A stretch of 64,000 bases of DNA from Rhizobiales bacterium 62-17 (GCA_001898965.1 MKVW01000003.1:219006-283005); one strand, 5' to 3'; counted from the first letter of the stretch, positions 26,502 through 36,329 are shown. Numbers and translations are program-made. Notes: generated by a model from the letters alone, not told the origin.

Positions 26502-26687
26502 ATGCCCAAGGCCATCCGTTGGCTGCTTATACTTCCTTATATCGGCTTGCTGTGGGTGCCGTTCTACAATCGGCACGATCCCGTGCTGTTCGGCTTTCCC
26601 TTCTTCTATTGGTATCAGCTCGCTTGGGTTCCGCTTTCGGCGCTCCTGACGTGGATCGTCTACAGGAGCATGAACCATGACGACTGA
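26502..26687 (+). CDS. DUF3311 small membrane protein
   Basis: 61 residues with two hydrophobic helices (about 5-20 and 33-54) and the WVPFYN segment followed by GFPFFYWYQLAWV typical of DUF3311. GGGAGG is six bases before the ATG at 26502. DUF3311 proteins are almost always encoded just before a sodium:solute symporter, as here, and are thought to be accessory subunits. Overlaps the symporter gene by 11 bases. Confidence 0.88.
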   Translation: MPKAIRWLLILPYIGLLWVPFYNRHDPVLFGFPFFYWYQLAWVPLSALLTWIVYRSMNHDD

Positions 26688-28152
26688 CGTCGATACCACC
26701 GCTCTGGCGGTCTTCGTTTTCTTCTTTCTGCTCGTCACCGTCATGGGGTTCGTTGCTGCCCGCTGGCGTCGGCCTCAAACCTTGGCGCGTATCGACGAAT
26801 GGGGATTGGGCGGCCGCTCCTTCGGCACCTGGATCACCTGGTTCCTCGTCGGCGGTGATTTCTATACCGCCTATACGGTGATCGCCGTGCCGGCGCTCGT
26901 CTACGTAGTAGGTGCTTATGGCTTCTTCGCCTTGCCCTATACGATCATCGTCTATCCCTTTGTCTTTCTCGTCATGCCGGTTCTGTGGAAACGGGCACGG
27001 GACAGGAACTACATCACCGCGGCCGATGTGGTGCATGGACAATATGGTTCGCGAGCGCTGGAACTCGCCGTCGCCGCCACCGGCGTGATCGCCACCATGC
27101 CCTATATCGCCTTGCAGCTCGTCGGCATGACGGCGGCGTTGAAGGCATTGGGTCTGCATGGCGAAATTCCGCTGGCGCTCGCCTTCATCGTGCTGGCGCT
27201 CTACACCTATTCGGCGGGTCTGCGCGCGCCGGCTCTGATCGCTTTCGTCAAGGACATCATGATCTATATCGCGGTGATCGCCGCGGTGCTGCTGATCCCG
27301 TCGCGGCTCGGTGGTTACGCCCATGTGTTCGAGGCGGCCGATGCGGCCTTCAAGGCCAAAGGGTCGGGAAGCCTGTTGCTCGAGGGCAATCAGTATGTCG
27401 CCTATGCAACTCTGGCGCTGGGTTCTGCGCTGGCGGCCTTCATGTATCCGCATACGTTGACGGGTATCTTTGCCTCGAAGAGCGGCGACACCATTCGCAA
27501 GAATGCGGTGCTGCTGCCGGCCTATACGCTGTTGCTCGGCCTGTTGGCCTTGCTCGGCTACATGGGCCATGCGGCAGGCTTGAAACTGTCGAGCCCCAAT
27601 GACGTGGTGCCGGAACTGTTCAAGACGCTGTTTCCGAGCTGGTTCGCGGGCTTTGCTTTCGCGGCCATCGCCATTGGTGCTTTGGTGCCGGCGGCGGTGA
27701 TGAGCATTGGTGCGGCCAATCTGTTCACGCGCAACTTCTGGAAGGCCTATGTCAATCCGGCGGTGAGCGAGGCAGGTGAGGCGCAGGTGGCGAAGGTGAC
27801 GTCGCTGCTTATCAAGATCGGTGCGCTGCTGGTCATCCTGTTCCTGCCGACGCAGTTCGCGCTCGATCTGCAATTGCTTGGCGGTGTGTGGATCCTGCAG
27901 ACGTTGCCGGCGCTGGTGTTCGGCCTCTATTCCAATTGGTTCCGTGCGCCGAGCCTGCTGGCCGGCTGGTTCGTCGGCTTTTTCGGCGGCACGTATCTCG
28001 CGTGGGATGCCGGCTTGAAACCGCTGCATGCGGTGAGCCTCGGCGGTGCGCCAGTGACGGTCTATATCGGACTGTTGGCGCTGGCAGCGAATATCGTCGT
28101 TGCCTGCGTGCTGAACGTGTTGCTGCCGGCACGACAGGCGGCCAAGGCGTAA
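26677..28152 (+). CDS. Sodium:solute symporter (SSS family)
   Basis: 491 residues with about 13 transmembrane helices. SSS hallmarks: an N-terminal WGLGGRSFGTWITWFLVGGDFYTAYT stretch, GSALAAFMYPHTLTGIFASKSGDTIRKNA, and AAIAIGALVPAAVMSIGAANLFTRN. The pairing with DUF3311 fits the monocarboxylate permease (MctP-like) branch, so lactate, pyruvate or a related acid is a reasonable but unproven substrate. Translation may depend on the structured leader upstream. Confidence 0.92.
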   Translation: MTTDVDTTALAVFVFFFLLVTVMGFVAARWRRPQTLARIDEWGLGGRSFGTWITWFLVGGDFYTAYTVIAVPALVYVVGAYGFFALPYTIIVYPFVFLVMPVLWKRARDRNYITAADVVHGQYGSRALELAVAATGVIATMPYIALQLVGMTAALKALGLHGEIPLALAFIVLALYTYSAGLRAPALIAFVKDIMIYIAVIAAVLLIPSRLGGYAHVFEAADAAFKAKGSGSLLLEGNQYVAYATLALGSALAAFMYPHTLTGIFASKSGDTIRKNAVLLPAYTLLLGLLALLGYMGHAAGLKLSSPNDVVPELFKTLFPSWFAGFAFAAIAIGALVPAAVMSIGAANLFTRNFWKAYVNPAVSEAGEAQVAKVTSLLIKIGALLVILFLPTQFALDLQLLGGVWILQTLPALVFGLYSNWFRAPSLLAGWFVGFFGGTYLAWDAGLKPLHAVSLGGAPVTVYIGLLALAANIVVACVLNVLLPARQAAKA

Positions 28153-28164
28153 ACGCCTTGGCCG
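28139..28164. terminator. Perfect hairpin over the symporter stop codon
   Basis: CGGCCAAGGCG-TAAA-CGCCTTGGCCG, 11 pairs; the loop holds the TAA stop. It lies between convergent genes and probably stops transcription from both sides, though T-tracts are missing. Confidence 0.6.
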
Positions 28165-28170
28165 AGGTGG

Positions 28171-29394
28171 TTACTCCGCCGGCTCGCAAACGGCGGAGGC
28201 CACATCGCACTGGGTTTCGTTGCCGCCCAGGATGCGTTGGCCGAGCAGAACCGTCGTCAGCGCGATGAGGCTGGCGGCGACCGACACCCAAAAGCCGTTC
28301 TGCGCGCCGAACGTGTCGACCACATAGCCTGTGACGAAGGCGCCGAGCGCCATGCCGATGCCGATGCCGGTCATCACCCAGGTGATGCCTTCGGTAAGGA
28401 GGGCAGGCGGCACGCGCCGCTCGATCAGACCAAACGAGGTGATGAAGGTCGGCGAGACCGCGACACCGCTGACGAAAAGTGCCAACGCCAGCAGCGGCAC
28501 CGTGTCGGCGACGAGCAGCGGCAAAGTCGTCACGACGATGACGGTGACGGCGACCGCCAATTGCCGTTGCAGCGGCGCGCGCAGGTTCAACGCGCCGACG
28601 ATGATGCCGACGAGGAAGGAACCGACCGCATAGACGCCGATGGCGAGGCTCGCCGCGCCCGGCTGGCCCAATTGCTTGGTGAGGGCGACCGTCGTCACTT
28701 CGGCCGTGGCGAAAATCGCGCCGATGAAGATCAAGGCGAAGGTGATGATCTGCACCGGCCGCAACAGAATGGCCGATTGCCGCCCACCGTGTTCGAGCGG
28801 CCGCACTTTCGGTTCAGTCGAACGCTGCAGAATGAAGGCGGCAGAGCCGATGGCCAGGCAGAGGGTGGAGACGAGCACGCCGGCTTCCGGAAAGAGCGAC
28901 ACGCTCAAGCCGACCGACAGCGATGCGCCGGCGATATAGACGAGTTCGTCGGCCACCGATTCAAAGGCGAAGGCGGTGTTGAGTTCGGGGCGGCCGCGGA
29001 AAATCTCGGTCCAGCGCGCCCGCACCATGGCCGGCATGCTGGGCATGGTGGCGGCAAAGAGCGCGGCGACGAAGAGGGTCCAGGTGGGCCAGCGCAGGTG
29101 GGTGGCCAGCATCAGGGTAGTGAAGGCGAGGACGGAGATGAGGGTTGCCGGCACCAAGAGCCGCGTCTGGCCGTAGCGGTCGACCAGGCGCGAAATCTGC
29201 GGCGCAATCAAGGCGTTGGTCAGTGCAAAGGTGGCTGAGACGGCGCCCGCCAGCCAATATTCGCCGTGGGTCTGGGAGAGCATGGCGACGATGCCGATGG
29301 CTTCCATGGCGATGGGCAGACGGGCGACGAAACCGGCGGCGGCAAAGCCCTTGGCGCCCGGCGCGCGGAAGATTTCGGCATAGGGATTGGGCAT
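28171..29394 (-). CDS. MFS transporter, probable drug or metabolite exporter
   Basis: 407 residues with about 12 transmembrane helices in two halves. The inter-helix LVDRYGQTRLLVPAT segment is the MFS loop motif. Start at 29394 (MPNPYAEIFRAPGAKGF); upstream in-frame Met codons fall in the promoter. Divergent from a TetR gene over two operators, the usual arrangement of regulated exporters. Substrate unknown. Confidence 0.88.
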   Translation of the reverse strand: MPNPYAEIFRAPGAKGFAAAGFVARLPIAMEAIGIVAMLSQTHGEYWLAGAVSATFALTNALIAPQISRLVDRYGQTRLLVPATLISVLAFTTLMLATHLRWPTWTLFVAALFAATMPSMPAMVRARWTEIFRGRPELNTAFAFESVADELVYIAGASLSVGLSVSLFPEAGVLVSTLCLAIGSAAFILQRSTEPKVRPLEHGGRQSAILLRPVQIITFALIFIGAIFATAEVTTVALTKQLGQPGAASLAIGVYAVGSFLVGIIVGALNLRAPLQRQLAVAVTVIVVTTLPLLVADTVPLLALALFVSGVAVSPTFITSFGLIERRVPPALLTEGITWVMTGIGIGMALGAFVTGYVVDTFGAQNGFWVSVAASLIALTTVLLGQRILGGNETQCDVASAVCEPAE

Positions 29395-29445
29395 AGCCCT
29401 GGCTCCTTGGCTTCCAGAACTCTTGCAAGAGCCCTTGGAAAATTT

Positions 29446-29462
29446 ACATACGTTGCGTATGT
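29446..29462. promoter_or_regulatory. TetR operator candidate, site 1
   Basis: ACATACG-TTG-CGTATGT, perfect seven-base arms. It is 51 bases from the MFS start. Confidence 0.8.
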
Positions 29463-29475
29463 TAGTGAGATAATA

Positions 29476-29492
29476 ACATACGTCGCGTATGT
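29476..29492. promoter_or_regulatory. TetR operator candidate, site 2
   Basis: ACATACG-TCG-CGTATGT, identical arms to site 1 with its centre exactly 30 bases away (about three helical turns). It is 35 bases from the TetR start. Confidence 0.8.
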
Positions 29493-29527
29493 CAACTGCT
29501 TGCGACGAGCCTGTGACTGGAGCTGAC

Positions 29528-30121
29528 ATGGCGCATAAACCGCGCAAGGAAATGATCGCCGAAACGCGCGCCAAACTGATTGCGGCGGCCCGCAAGGCCT
29601 TTGCAGAAAAAGGTTATGCTGAAGCCTCGATGGACGATTTCACGGCCGAGGCGGGGCTGACGCGCGGCGCGCTCTATCATCATTTCGGCGACAAGAAGGG
29701 CCTGTTCGCCGCCGTGGTCATGCAGATCGACGGCGAAATGAACGAGCAGCTCCATGCCATTTCGGCCAAGGCACCCTCGCGCTGGCAGGGTTTTCTCGAT
29801 GAAAACCTCGGCTATCTCGAAATGGCGTTGGACCCGGAAATTCAGCGCATCGTTCTGCGCGATGGGCCGGCGGTACTGGGCGATCCGTCGCTCTGGCCGG
29901 AGACGATGGGCTGTATCACCACAATCACGGCCAGCGTCGAGCGCCTGAAGGACGAGGGCGTGGTTGCCGATGTCGATGCGGAGGCGGTGGCCCGGCTGAT
30001 CTGCGGCGCCTCGACCTATGCGGCAAGCTGGATCGGCAATGCCGAGGATCCGCAAGCGGCCTTGGCGAGCGCCATTCCCGCGTTCAAGGCGCTGATGGAA
30101 GGGCTGTTGCCCCGCGCTTGA
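29528..30121 (+). CDS. TetR-family transcriptional regulator
   Basis: 197 residues from ATG 29528 (GGAG upstream). The N-terminal HTH is clear (ARKAFAEKGYAEASMDDFTAEAGLTRGALYHHFGDKKGLF), and the C-terminal ligand domain has a TetR_C_33-like pattern (LGYLEMALDPEIQRIVLRDGPAVLGDPSLWPE). It most likely represses itself and the divergent MFS exporter through the twin ACATACG dyads. Confidence 0.93.
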   Translation: MAHKPRKEMIAETRAKLIAAARKAFAEKGYAEASMDDFTAEAGLTRGALYHHFGDKKGLFAAVVMQIDGEMNEQLHAISAKAPSRWQGFLDENLGYLEMALDPEIQRIVLRDGPAVLGDPSLWPETMGCITTITASVERLKDEGVVADVDAEAVARLICGASTYAASWIGNAEDPQAALASAIPAFKALMEGLLPRA

Positions 30122-30127
30122 ACGTGC

Positions 30128-30310
30128 TCAGTCGTTTGCCGTTGGCCATGCGCCGCCGTTATCGCGGCGGATTTCCTGACGATGGAGGGATTCCGGCGGG
30201 AAGATCGATTGCCGCTCGTCATCCCGTGGCCGGAAGGCCCAGTAAAGAGCACCGCCGATAACGATCAAACCGCCGATCAGACCAAGCAGGATCAAAAGCC
30301 AACTGAACAT
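30128..30310 (-). CDS. Small single-pass membrane protein, hypothetical
   Basis: 60 residues. One strong N-terminal hydrophobic helix (FSWLLILLGLIGGLIVIGGALYWAF) then a charged tail (RPRDDERQSIFPPESLHRQEIRRD). Convergent with the TetR gene. The ribosome site is weak (AAAGAA). The amphipathic layout is typical of real small inner membrane proteins, but expression is unproven. Confidence 0.5.
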   Translation of the reverse strand: MFSWLLILLGLIGGLIVIGGALYWAFRPRDDERQSIFPPESLHRQEIRRDNGGAWPTAND

Positions 30311-30550
30311 AGGTCGGTTCTTTCGGTGCTTGTCTCATCTTCGATGTTGAAGAATAGCACGGATTGGCACTGCACGGCACGCTCATTGGAACGCCGATGA
30401 ACGTCATCAGGTAGAGCCGCAAATTCTTGCAAAGATTTCGATTGACGCTGCTGCGACCGCCAGGGCTCACTCGGGTTTCCGGTGCGACTAACTTGCCCTT
30501 GAAGCTTGCGCACTTGGTTCGTCTAACATCCATGTTGGGGAGGATGGATA

Positions 30551-31933
30551 TTGCCCACGAAGCGCGTGCTGATCCGTTGCGGTTGGTTGGTGACGCTCGA
30601 TCCAGATATCGGCGACTTCCGTTCTGGCGAATTGCTGCTTGCGGGTGACCGTATCGAAGCCGCTGGTCGCAATCTTGGCGCGACGGCGGATGAGATCATC
30701 GATGCGTCCGATAAGATCGTGATGCCGGGCCTCGTCAATGCGCATATGCACACTTGGGAGACGGCGCTGCGCGGCATCGGCGCCGAATGGATGACGCCTG
30801 ATTATCTGCGTACCATCCATCTCAATCTCGCTACCCGCTACAAGCCTGAAGACAATTATCTCGGCAATCTCGTCGGTGCGCTTGGCCAGATCGATGCGGG
30901 TGTGACGACCCTGGTCGACTGGTGTCACAACATCACCAGCCTCGACATGGCCGAGCGTGCGGTGGATGGCCTGATCGACAGCGGCATCCGCGCGGTGTTT
31001 GCCCATGGCACGGCGAAACCGCCGACCAAGGAAGGCGCGGTGCCCTTCACGCATCTGCCGCATCCACGCGAGCGCATCGAAGCGCTGCGCAAAGGCCGGC
31101 TCACCAGCGACGACAACCTTGTCACGCTGGCGATGGCGATCCTGGGGCCAGACTGGGGCGCGTGGGAGGTCGTCGAGCAGGATATCCGCATGGCGCGTGA
31201 ATTCGGTCTCGTCTCGTCCTCGCATACGCGGCGGCGCGAGGATTGCGTGGTGCCGGATGGCTATCACCGCATGGCAAAAGCGGGTCTACTCGGACCCGAC
31301 CACAATCTTGTTCACGGCACCAGCTACGACCGACACGATATCCAGGTCATCGTGGACAACGGTGCCTCGCTGACTTCGACCGTGCTGGTCGAACTGCATC
31401 ACCACATCGGCGATCCGCAAGTCGCGGCATTCCGCGAGGCTGGTGGCTTGCCTTCGCTTGGGATCGATGTCGAGCCGTTCACCTCGGGGCATATGTTTCG
31501 CGAAATGCAGGCGGGATTGTTGCACACGCGCGGCCGCGAGATCCGCAACAATGCGCTGCGGGGCAATTCGCCGTTCAAACAGATGCCGGTGCGTTCGCGC
31601 GAGGCGTTGGAATGGGCAACCATCGGCGGTGCCAAAGCTTTCCGGATGGACGATAAGATCGGCACGCTGTCGCCCGGCAAGAAGGCCGACGTCGTCATGC
31701 TGCGCGCCAATGACATCAATATGGTCCCGATCCACGATCCGATTTATTCGATCGTCGAGATTGCCGGGGCAGGGAATGTCGATACCGTTCTTATCGACGG
31801 CATCGTGCGCAAGCAGAACGGCAAGCTCGCCTTCCCAGCCGACGTGCTGGCGCGACGCGTCGATGAGCTGACGGAATCCGGGGCGCGGATCATGCGCGAA
31901 GGTGGCTATCAAGTGACTGGAGCACTGCAATAG
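30551..31933 (+). CDS. Amidohydrolase (ATZ/TRZ-type deaminase/chlorohydrolase family), copy 1
   Basis: 460 residues, TTG start with GGGGAGGA upstream. Metal-binding NAHMHTWE (His65, His67), further His in SSHTRRRED and LVHGTSYDRHD, an Asp in SLGIDVEPFTSG and the C-terminal IGTLSPGKKADVVML beta-sandwich motif. This family includes cytosine, guanine and S-adenosylhomocysteine deaminases and triazine hydrolases; the exact substrate is open. It is followed 11 bases later by a Bug-type binding protein gene, so it probably degrades an imported heterocycle or amide. Confidence 0.92.
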   Translation: MPTKRVLIRCGWLVTLDPDIGDFRSGELLLAGDRIEAAGRNLGATADEIIDASDKIVMPGLVNAHMHTWETALRGIGAEWMTPDYLRTIHLNLATRYKPEDNYLGNLVGALGQIDAGVTTLVDWCHNITSLDMAERAVDGLIDSGIRAVFAHGTAKPPTKEGAVPFTHLPHPRERIEALRKGRLTSDDNLVTLAMAILGPDWGAWEVVEQDIRMAREFGLVSSSHTRRREDCVVPDGYHRMAKAGLLGPDHNLVHGTSYDRHDIQVIVDNGASLTSTVLVELHHHIGDPQVAAFREAGGLPSLGIDVEPFTSGHMFREMQAGLLHTRGREIRNNALRGNSPFKQMPVRSREALEWATIGGAKAFRMDDKIGTLSPGKKADVVMLRANDINMVPIHDPIYSIVEIAGAGNVDTVLIDGIVRKQNGKLAFPADVLARRVDELTESGARIMREGGYQVTGALQ

Positions 31934-31944
31934 GGGAGGCGATC

Positions 31945-32907
31945 ATGACGCAACTCACACGCCGTGCCGTCGTCGGCGGGTTGTCCGCCGTCGCGGCTGC
32001 GCCTGCACTCGCACAAAGCGGCCGGCCGATCACCGTGCTGCATGGTTTCACGGCGGGGGCGAATGTCGATCTCGTTGCGCGTCTCATCGCCGATCAACTG
32101 GGCCGGAAGCTCAATCAATCAATCGTGGTCGAACCACGCCCAGGCGCCGGCGGCACGATCTCGGCAGCGGCGGTGGCGCGCGCCGCGCCCGATGGCACCA
32201 CGTTGACGGTGTTGCCCGGCGGCCATGCGGTTTCGGCGGCGATCTATAAGCAATTGCCCTATAACACCGCCGAGGATTTCAGTTTCATCAGCATGCTCAC
32301 GGACTTTCCGTTCATTCTGGTGACCCATCCCAACCATCCGGCGAAGACCGTCGCTGACGTGATCCGCATGGCGCAAGCCGATCCCGGCAAGCTGATCTGC
32401 GCCACCGCCGGCAACGGCACGGGCATGCATCTCGCTCTGGAATTGTTCATCTCGATGGGGAAAGTGAAGATCCAGCACGTGCCCTATCGCGGCTCGCCGC
32501 AGGCCATCACCGATCTGATGGCGGAACGCTTCGACTTCCAGATGGATACGCCGACCGCGCTGCTGCCTTTTATCAACGACGGGAAATTGCGTGCCATTGG
32601 CGTGACGGGTCCGCGGCGGTTCTTCGCACTCCCCAATTCACCGACCATCGCGGAGGCGGCCGTGCCGGATTATTCGGTTACCTCCTGGCTGGGATTGGCC
32701 GGTCCCCCGGGTTTGCCGGCGCCGCTTGTGGCCAAGCTCAATGCCGACATCAAGGCGATCCTGGCGGATCCGGCGGTGGTCGAGCGGCTACAGAGCTTTG
32801 GCAGCGAAGCCATGGCGACGACCCCGGAGGGCTTCAAAGCCCGCGTCGCTGACGACGTCGCCAAATGGACCAAGGTCGTCGCCGAGGCCAACATCCAGCG
32901 GATTTAA
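31945..32907 (+). CDS. Bug/TctC-family substrate-binding protein (copy 2)
   Basis: 320 residues. The N-terminus TRRAVVGGLSAVAAAPALA is an exported signal with a twin arginine. It continues with RPITVLHGFTAGANVDLVARLIADQLGRKL and EPRPGAGGTISAAAVARA, the family pattern. GGGGAGGCG is upstream. Cotranscribed with the amidohydrolase; no TctA/TctB genes nearby. The binding site differs from copies 1 and 3 (no VVPYAPGG loop), suggesting a different ligand. Confidence 0.92.
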   Translation: MTQLTRRAVVGGLSAVAAAPALAQSGRPITVLHGFTAGANVDLVARLIADQLGRKLNQSIVVEPRPGAGGTISAAAVARAAPDGTTLTVLPGGHAVSAAIYKQLPYNTAEDFSFISMLTDFPFILVTHPNHPAKTVADVIRMAQADPGKLICATAGNGTGMHLALELFISMGKVKIQHVPYRGSPQAITDLMAERFDFQMDTPTALLPFINDGKLRAIGVTGPRRFFALPNSPTIAEAAVPDYSVTSWLGLAGPPGLPAPLVAKLNADIKAILADPAVVERLQSFGSEAMATTPEGFKARVADDVAKWTKVVAEANIQRI

Positions 32908-33236
32908 GCGATCCTGAGAGTATGCTGGCGATTTGTCGCGCCTCGTTTCTGAAGCGAGGAGTGAGCGCCGCCGGAAAAATGAGGCCATTCAGTTATGTGT
33001 GGGCGTTATTGCGCTCCCTGACACCATGTATGGTGGCAAGCCAACCTGAGATGGGCAGGTCCGCCTACTGAAGGCCCGATTTGGTACGGTATCAGGCACC
33101 CTCAACCAGGTGCCCCATTCCTGCCTGTTCAACCGCTGATGTGACACTATATCTGGACGCGGACGGCCATTTTCTCTATTGGCTGGGCGGACCCAGGATC
33201 GAATCCGCGCCAGACGTGGGATCAGGAAAAAATCAG
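32908..33236. other. 329-base gene-free leader region upstream of glyA with several hairpins
   Basis: No recognised riboswitch or RNA gene. Hairpins: 32941-32959 (CCTCG...CGAGG, near the Bug stop and possibly its terminator), 33022-33035 (CACCAT-GT-ATGGTG; too tight for RNA, better as a DNA dyad) and 33095-33114 (GGCACC-N8-GGTGCC). An in-frame extension of glyA to 33081 exists but is not family-like. Confidence 0.5.
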
Positions 33237-34547
33237 ATGAGCCAGTCGTCAGCAGCCGTGGCCGGTCAGGCTAGGTCGAACTCCTTCTTTTCCGCCGGGC
33301 TTGCCGAAGCCGACCCCGAAATCGCCCGGGCCGTCGAACTCGAATTGGGGCGCCAGCGCGATGAAATCGAGCTGATTGCTTCGGAAAACATCGTTTCCCG
33401 CGCCGTCCTCGAGGCGCAAGGCTCGGTGATGACCAACAAATACGCCGAAGGCTATCCGGGCCGGCGCTACTATGGCGGCTGCCAGTTCGTCGATATCGCC
33501 GAATCCCTGGCCATCGAGCGCGTGACGCGCCTGTTCGGCTGCCGCTACGCCAACGTGCAGGCCAATTCCGGCTCGCAGGCCAACCAGGCCGTCTTCCTGG
33601 CGCTGCTGCAGCCGGGCGACACGTTCCTCGGCCTCGACCTGGCCGCCGGCGGCCATCTCACCCACGGTTCGCCGGTCAACATGTCCGGCCGCTGGTTCAA
33701 GCCGGTGCCCTATGGCGTCGATCGTGAGACCCACCGCATCGACATGGATGAGGTGGCCAAGATCGCCCGTCAGCACAAGCCGAAGCTGATCATCGCCGGC
33801 GGCTCGGCCTATGCGCGCCATTGGGATTTCGCCAAGTTCCGCGAGATCGCCGATGAAGTCGGCGCGGTCTTCATGGTCGACATGGCGCATTTCGCGGGCC
33901 TCGTGGCCGGCGGCGCGCATCCTTCGCCATTCCCGCATGCGCATGTGGTGACTTCGACCACCCACAAGACTTTGCGCGGCCCGCGCGGCGGTTTGATCCT
34001 GACCAATGACGAGGACATCGCCAAGAAGATCAATTCGGCGATTTTCCCCGGCTTGCAGGGTGGCCCGCTGATGCATGTCATCGCCGCCAAGGCGGTGTCT
34101 TTCGGCGAGGCGCTGCGGCCTGACTTCGCGCTCTATGCGCAGCAGGTCGTCACCAATGCCAAGGCCATGGGCGATGCGATCAAGAGCGGTGGCTATGATC
34201 TCGTCACCGGCGGCACCGACAATCATCTGCTGCTGCTCGATCTGCGCTCACGCAAGCTGACGGGCAAGGCCGTTGAGGCGGCGCTGGGGCGTGCCCATAT
34301 CACCTGCAACAAGAACGGCGTGCCGTTCGATCCGGAAAAGCCGTTCGTCACATCCGGCGTGCGGTTGGGGTCGCCGGCGGCCACGTCGCGTGGCTTCGGT
34401 GCGCAGGAATTCCGCCAGGTTGGCGATCTGATCGTCGAGATCCTGAACGGTCTCGTCGCCAATGGCGAAGCCAACAATGGTGCGGTCGAGGCCGGCGTGA
34501 AGGGCCGCGTCAGCGATCTGACCAAGCGGTTCCCGATCTACGGCTGA
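33237..34547 (+). CDS. glyA: Serine hydroxymethyltransferase
   Basis: 436 residues. PLP enzyme interconverting serine and glycine with tetrahydrofolate. Hallmarks: [41 protein letters not shown], the Schiff-base lysine in [16 protein letters not shown], and [13 protein letters not shown] 33237 has AGGAAAA upstream; the usual family N-terminus begins about residue 15 ([13 protein letters not shown]). First gene of a probable glyA-nrdR-ribD run. Confidence 0.97.
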   Translation: MSQSSAAVAGQARSNSFFSAGLAEADPEIARAVELELGRQRDEIELIASENIVSRAVLEAQGSVMTNKYAEGYPGRRYYGGCQFVDIAESLAIERVTRLFGCRYANVQANSGSQANQAVFLALLQPGDTFLGLDLAAGGHLTHGSPVNMSGRWFKPVPYGVDRETHRIDMDEVAKIARQHKPKLIIAGGSAYARHWDFAKFREIADEVGAVFMVDMAHFAGLVAGGAHPSPFPHAHVVTSTTHKTLRGPRGGLILTNDEDIAKKINSAIFPGLQGGPLMHVIAAKAVSFGEALRPDFALYAQQVVTNAKAMGDAIKSGGYDLVTGGTDNHLLLLDLRSRKLTGKAVEAALGRAHITCNKNGVPFDPEKPFVTSGVRLGSPAATSRGFGAQEFRQVGDLIVEILNGLVANGEANNGAVEAGVKGRVSDLTKRFPIYG

Positions 34548-34569
34548 GGCCGGCTGAAAAGGAGACAGG

Positions 34570-35061
34570 ATGCGCTGTCCGTATTGCGGCACGCTCGATA
34601 CGCAGGTGAAGGACTCCAGGCCGACGGATGACTCGTCGGCCATCCGTCGCCGTCGTGTCTGTCCCGATTGCAACGGCCGCTTCACCACGTTCGAGCGCGT
34701 GCAATTGCGCGAGCTCACCGTGCTCAAGAAGTCGGGCCGGCGCGTGCCGTTCGATCGAGATAAGCTCGCCCGTTCGTTCGAGACGGCTTTGCGCAAGCGG
34801 CCGGTGGCGCCCGAGCGTGTTGAGCGCATGGTCAATGGCATCGTGCGCCAGCTTGAAAGCTCGGGCGAGTCCGAGATCGACAGCGGCAAGATTGGCGAAC
34901 TGGTGATGGAGGGGCTCAAATCTCTCGATAGCGTCGCTTATGTGCGCTTCGCCTCGGTCTATCGCAATTTCCGCGAAGCGCGCGACTTCGGCACGCTCAT
35001 CGACGAGTTGAACGAAGCAGGCCCGGACGACACGCTCAAGCCCGTGGCGAGCGGTGAGTGA
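34570..35061 (+). CDS. nrdR: Transcriptional repressor NrdR
   Basis: 163 residues. A zinc ribbon (Cys3, Cys6, Cys31, Cys34: MRCPYCG and RRVCPDCNG) precedes the ATP-cone ([20 protein letters not shown] ... [11 protein letters not shown]). It represses ribonucleotide reductase genes when bound to dATP. Close spacing to glyA (22 bases) and overlap with the ribD region indicate an operon, as in other Rhizobiales. Confidence 0.97.
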   Translation: MRCPYCGTLDTQVKDSRPTDDSSAIRRRRVCPDCNGRFTTFERVQLRELTVLKKSGRRVPFDRDKLARSFETALRKRPVAPERVERMVNGIVRQLESSGESEIDSGKIGELVMEGLKSLDSVAYVRFASVYRNFREARDFGTLIDELNEAGPDDTLKPVASGE

Positions 35062-35063
35062 AC

Positions 35064-36200
35064 ATGCTGACGGCCGCACAGCCGCAGGATGTGGCTGCCG
35101 ATCGCGACGAACGTCTGATGGCGGCGACCATTGCGCTGGGCCGGCGGCAACTTGGTCTGACCGCGCCTAATCCGGCGGTTGGTGCCCTGGTGGTGCGTGA
35201 CGGCGTGATCGTCGGGCGCGGCGCGACGCGCAAAGGCGGGCGTCCGCATGCCGAGACCGAAGCCCTCGCGCAGGCAGGGGAGCTGGCGCGTGGCGCCACA
35301 CTCTATGTCAGCCTTGAACCCTGCGCCCATTTCGGTGTGACACCGCCGTGTGCACAAGCAACCATCACGGCTGGTATCGCCCGCGTCGTTTCGGCGCTCG
35401 AAGATCCTGATCCGCGCGTCGCCGGGCAAGGGCATCGCATGATGCGCGAGGCTGGCGTCGACGTGGTCATCGGTGTTGGTGCGGCGCAGGCCCGTCGTGC
35501 CCATCTCGGACATATCCTGCGTGTCACGGAAGGCCGCCCGCAGGTGACGTTGAAATTGGCGGAAACCGCCGATGGTTTTGCCGCCGGCGGCCCGCACGAT
35601 CGGCGCCTGCACATTACCGGCATCGCCGCCAACAATTACGTGCAAATGCTGCGGGCCACTCATGATGCGATCATGGTCGGCATCGGCACGGTTTTGGCCG
35701 ACGATCCGTTGCTCACCGTGCGCCTGCCGGGCCTCGACGATCGCCTGCCGCTGCGGGTTGTCCTCGACTCGAACCTGCAACTGCCCTTGCGCTCGCGGCT
35801 GGTGACCACGGCGGCGGAAGCGCCGGTCTTGGTGATTTGTGCCGTCGATGCGGATGCGGCGGCCGAAGCGGCCTTGGTGCAGGCTGGAGTCTCGGTCGCG
35901 CGCGTGGCGCGTGACGACGACGGCCATCTCGACCTTACGGCGGCGCTGCACATTCTGGCCGGCCGGGGCGTGACCCGGGTGTTCAGCGAGGGCGGACCGC
36001 AGGTGGCGGGGCGGCTCATCGGTCTGGGCCTGGCCGATGAGTGCATTTTGCTGACCGCGCCCAAACCGTTCGCCCGCGAGGGTGTTGCCTCGTTGAGCGA
36101 AACAGCCCGGAGTGAACTGGAAGACGGCCGGCACTATCGCTTGGTCGAGGATGGCTTTTCCGGCGTCGATCGGCTGCGCCGCTACGAGCATATTTCGTAA
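35064..36200 (+). CDS. ribD: Bifunctional riboflavin biosynthesis deaminase/reductase
   Basis: 378 residues. The N-terminal deaminase has GRPHAETEAL and PCAHFGVTPPCAQA (zinc ligands His, Cys, Cys); the C-terminal reductase holds VTLKLAETADGFAA and GIGTVLADDPLLTVRL and ends with VFSEGGPQVAGRLI. It catalyses the second and third steps of riboflavin synthesis in the cytosol. The ATG at 35064 is preferred; a GTG at 35058 overlaps the nrdR stop. The next gene is ribH; the riboflavin synthase gene that often lies between is absent. Confidence 0.96.
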   Translation: MLTAAQPQDVAADRDERLMAATIALGRRQLGLTAPNPAVGALVVRDGVIVGRGATRKGGRPHAETEALAQAGELARGATLYVSLEPCAHFGVTPPCAQATITAGIARVVSALEDPDPRVAGQGHRMMREAGVDVVIGVGAAQARRAHLGHILRVTEGRPQVTLKLAETADGFAAGGPHDRRLHITGIAANNYVQMLRATHDAIMVGIGTVLADDPLLTVRLPGLDDRLPLRVVLDSNLQLPLRSRLVTTAAEAPVLVICAVDADAAAEAALVQAGVSVARVARDDDGHLDLTAALHILAGRGVTRVFSEGGPQVAGRLIGLGLADECILLTAPKPFAREGVASLSETARSELEDGRHYRLVEDGFSGVDRLRRYEHIS

Positions 36201-36329
36201 GCCTCCACAGCGGCTTCTGGCCGCGCTTGCGCCAAGTGGCTCCGGTCTTTAAGGAAACTCTCTCGTAAGTTCGTGCTAGGCTGCGCCGCTGGGTGCCGCC
36301 GGCACAAGACCTGATTTCAAGAGTTTACC

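Noticed and set aside
33081..33236. N-terminal extension of glyA by 52 codons
   Set aside because: Not family-like, and the GGA-rich site precedes the ATG at 33237.
34548..35063. FMN riboswitch for ribD
   Set aside because: ribD starts at the nrdR stop, leaving no leader; it is read as part of the operon.
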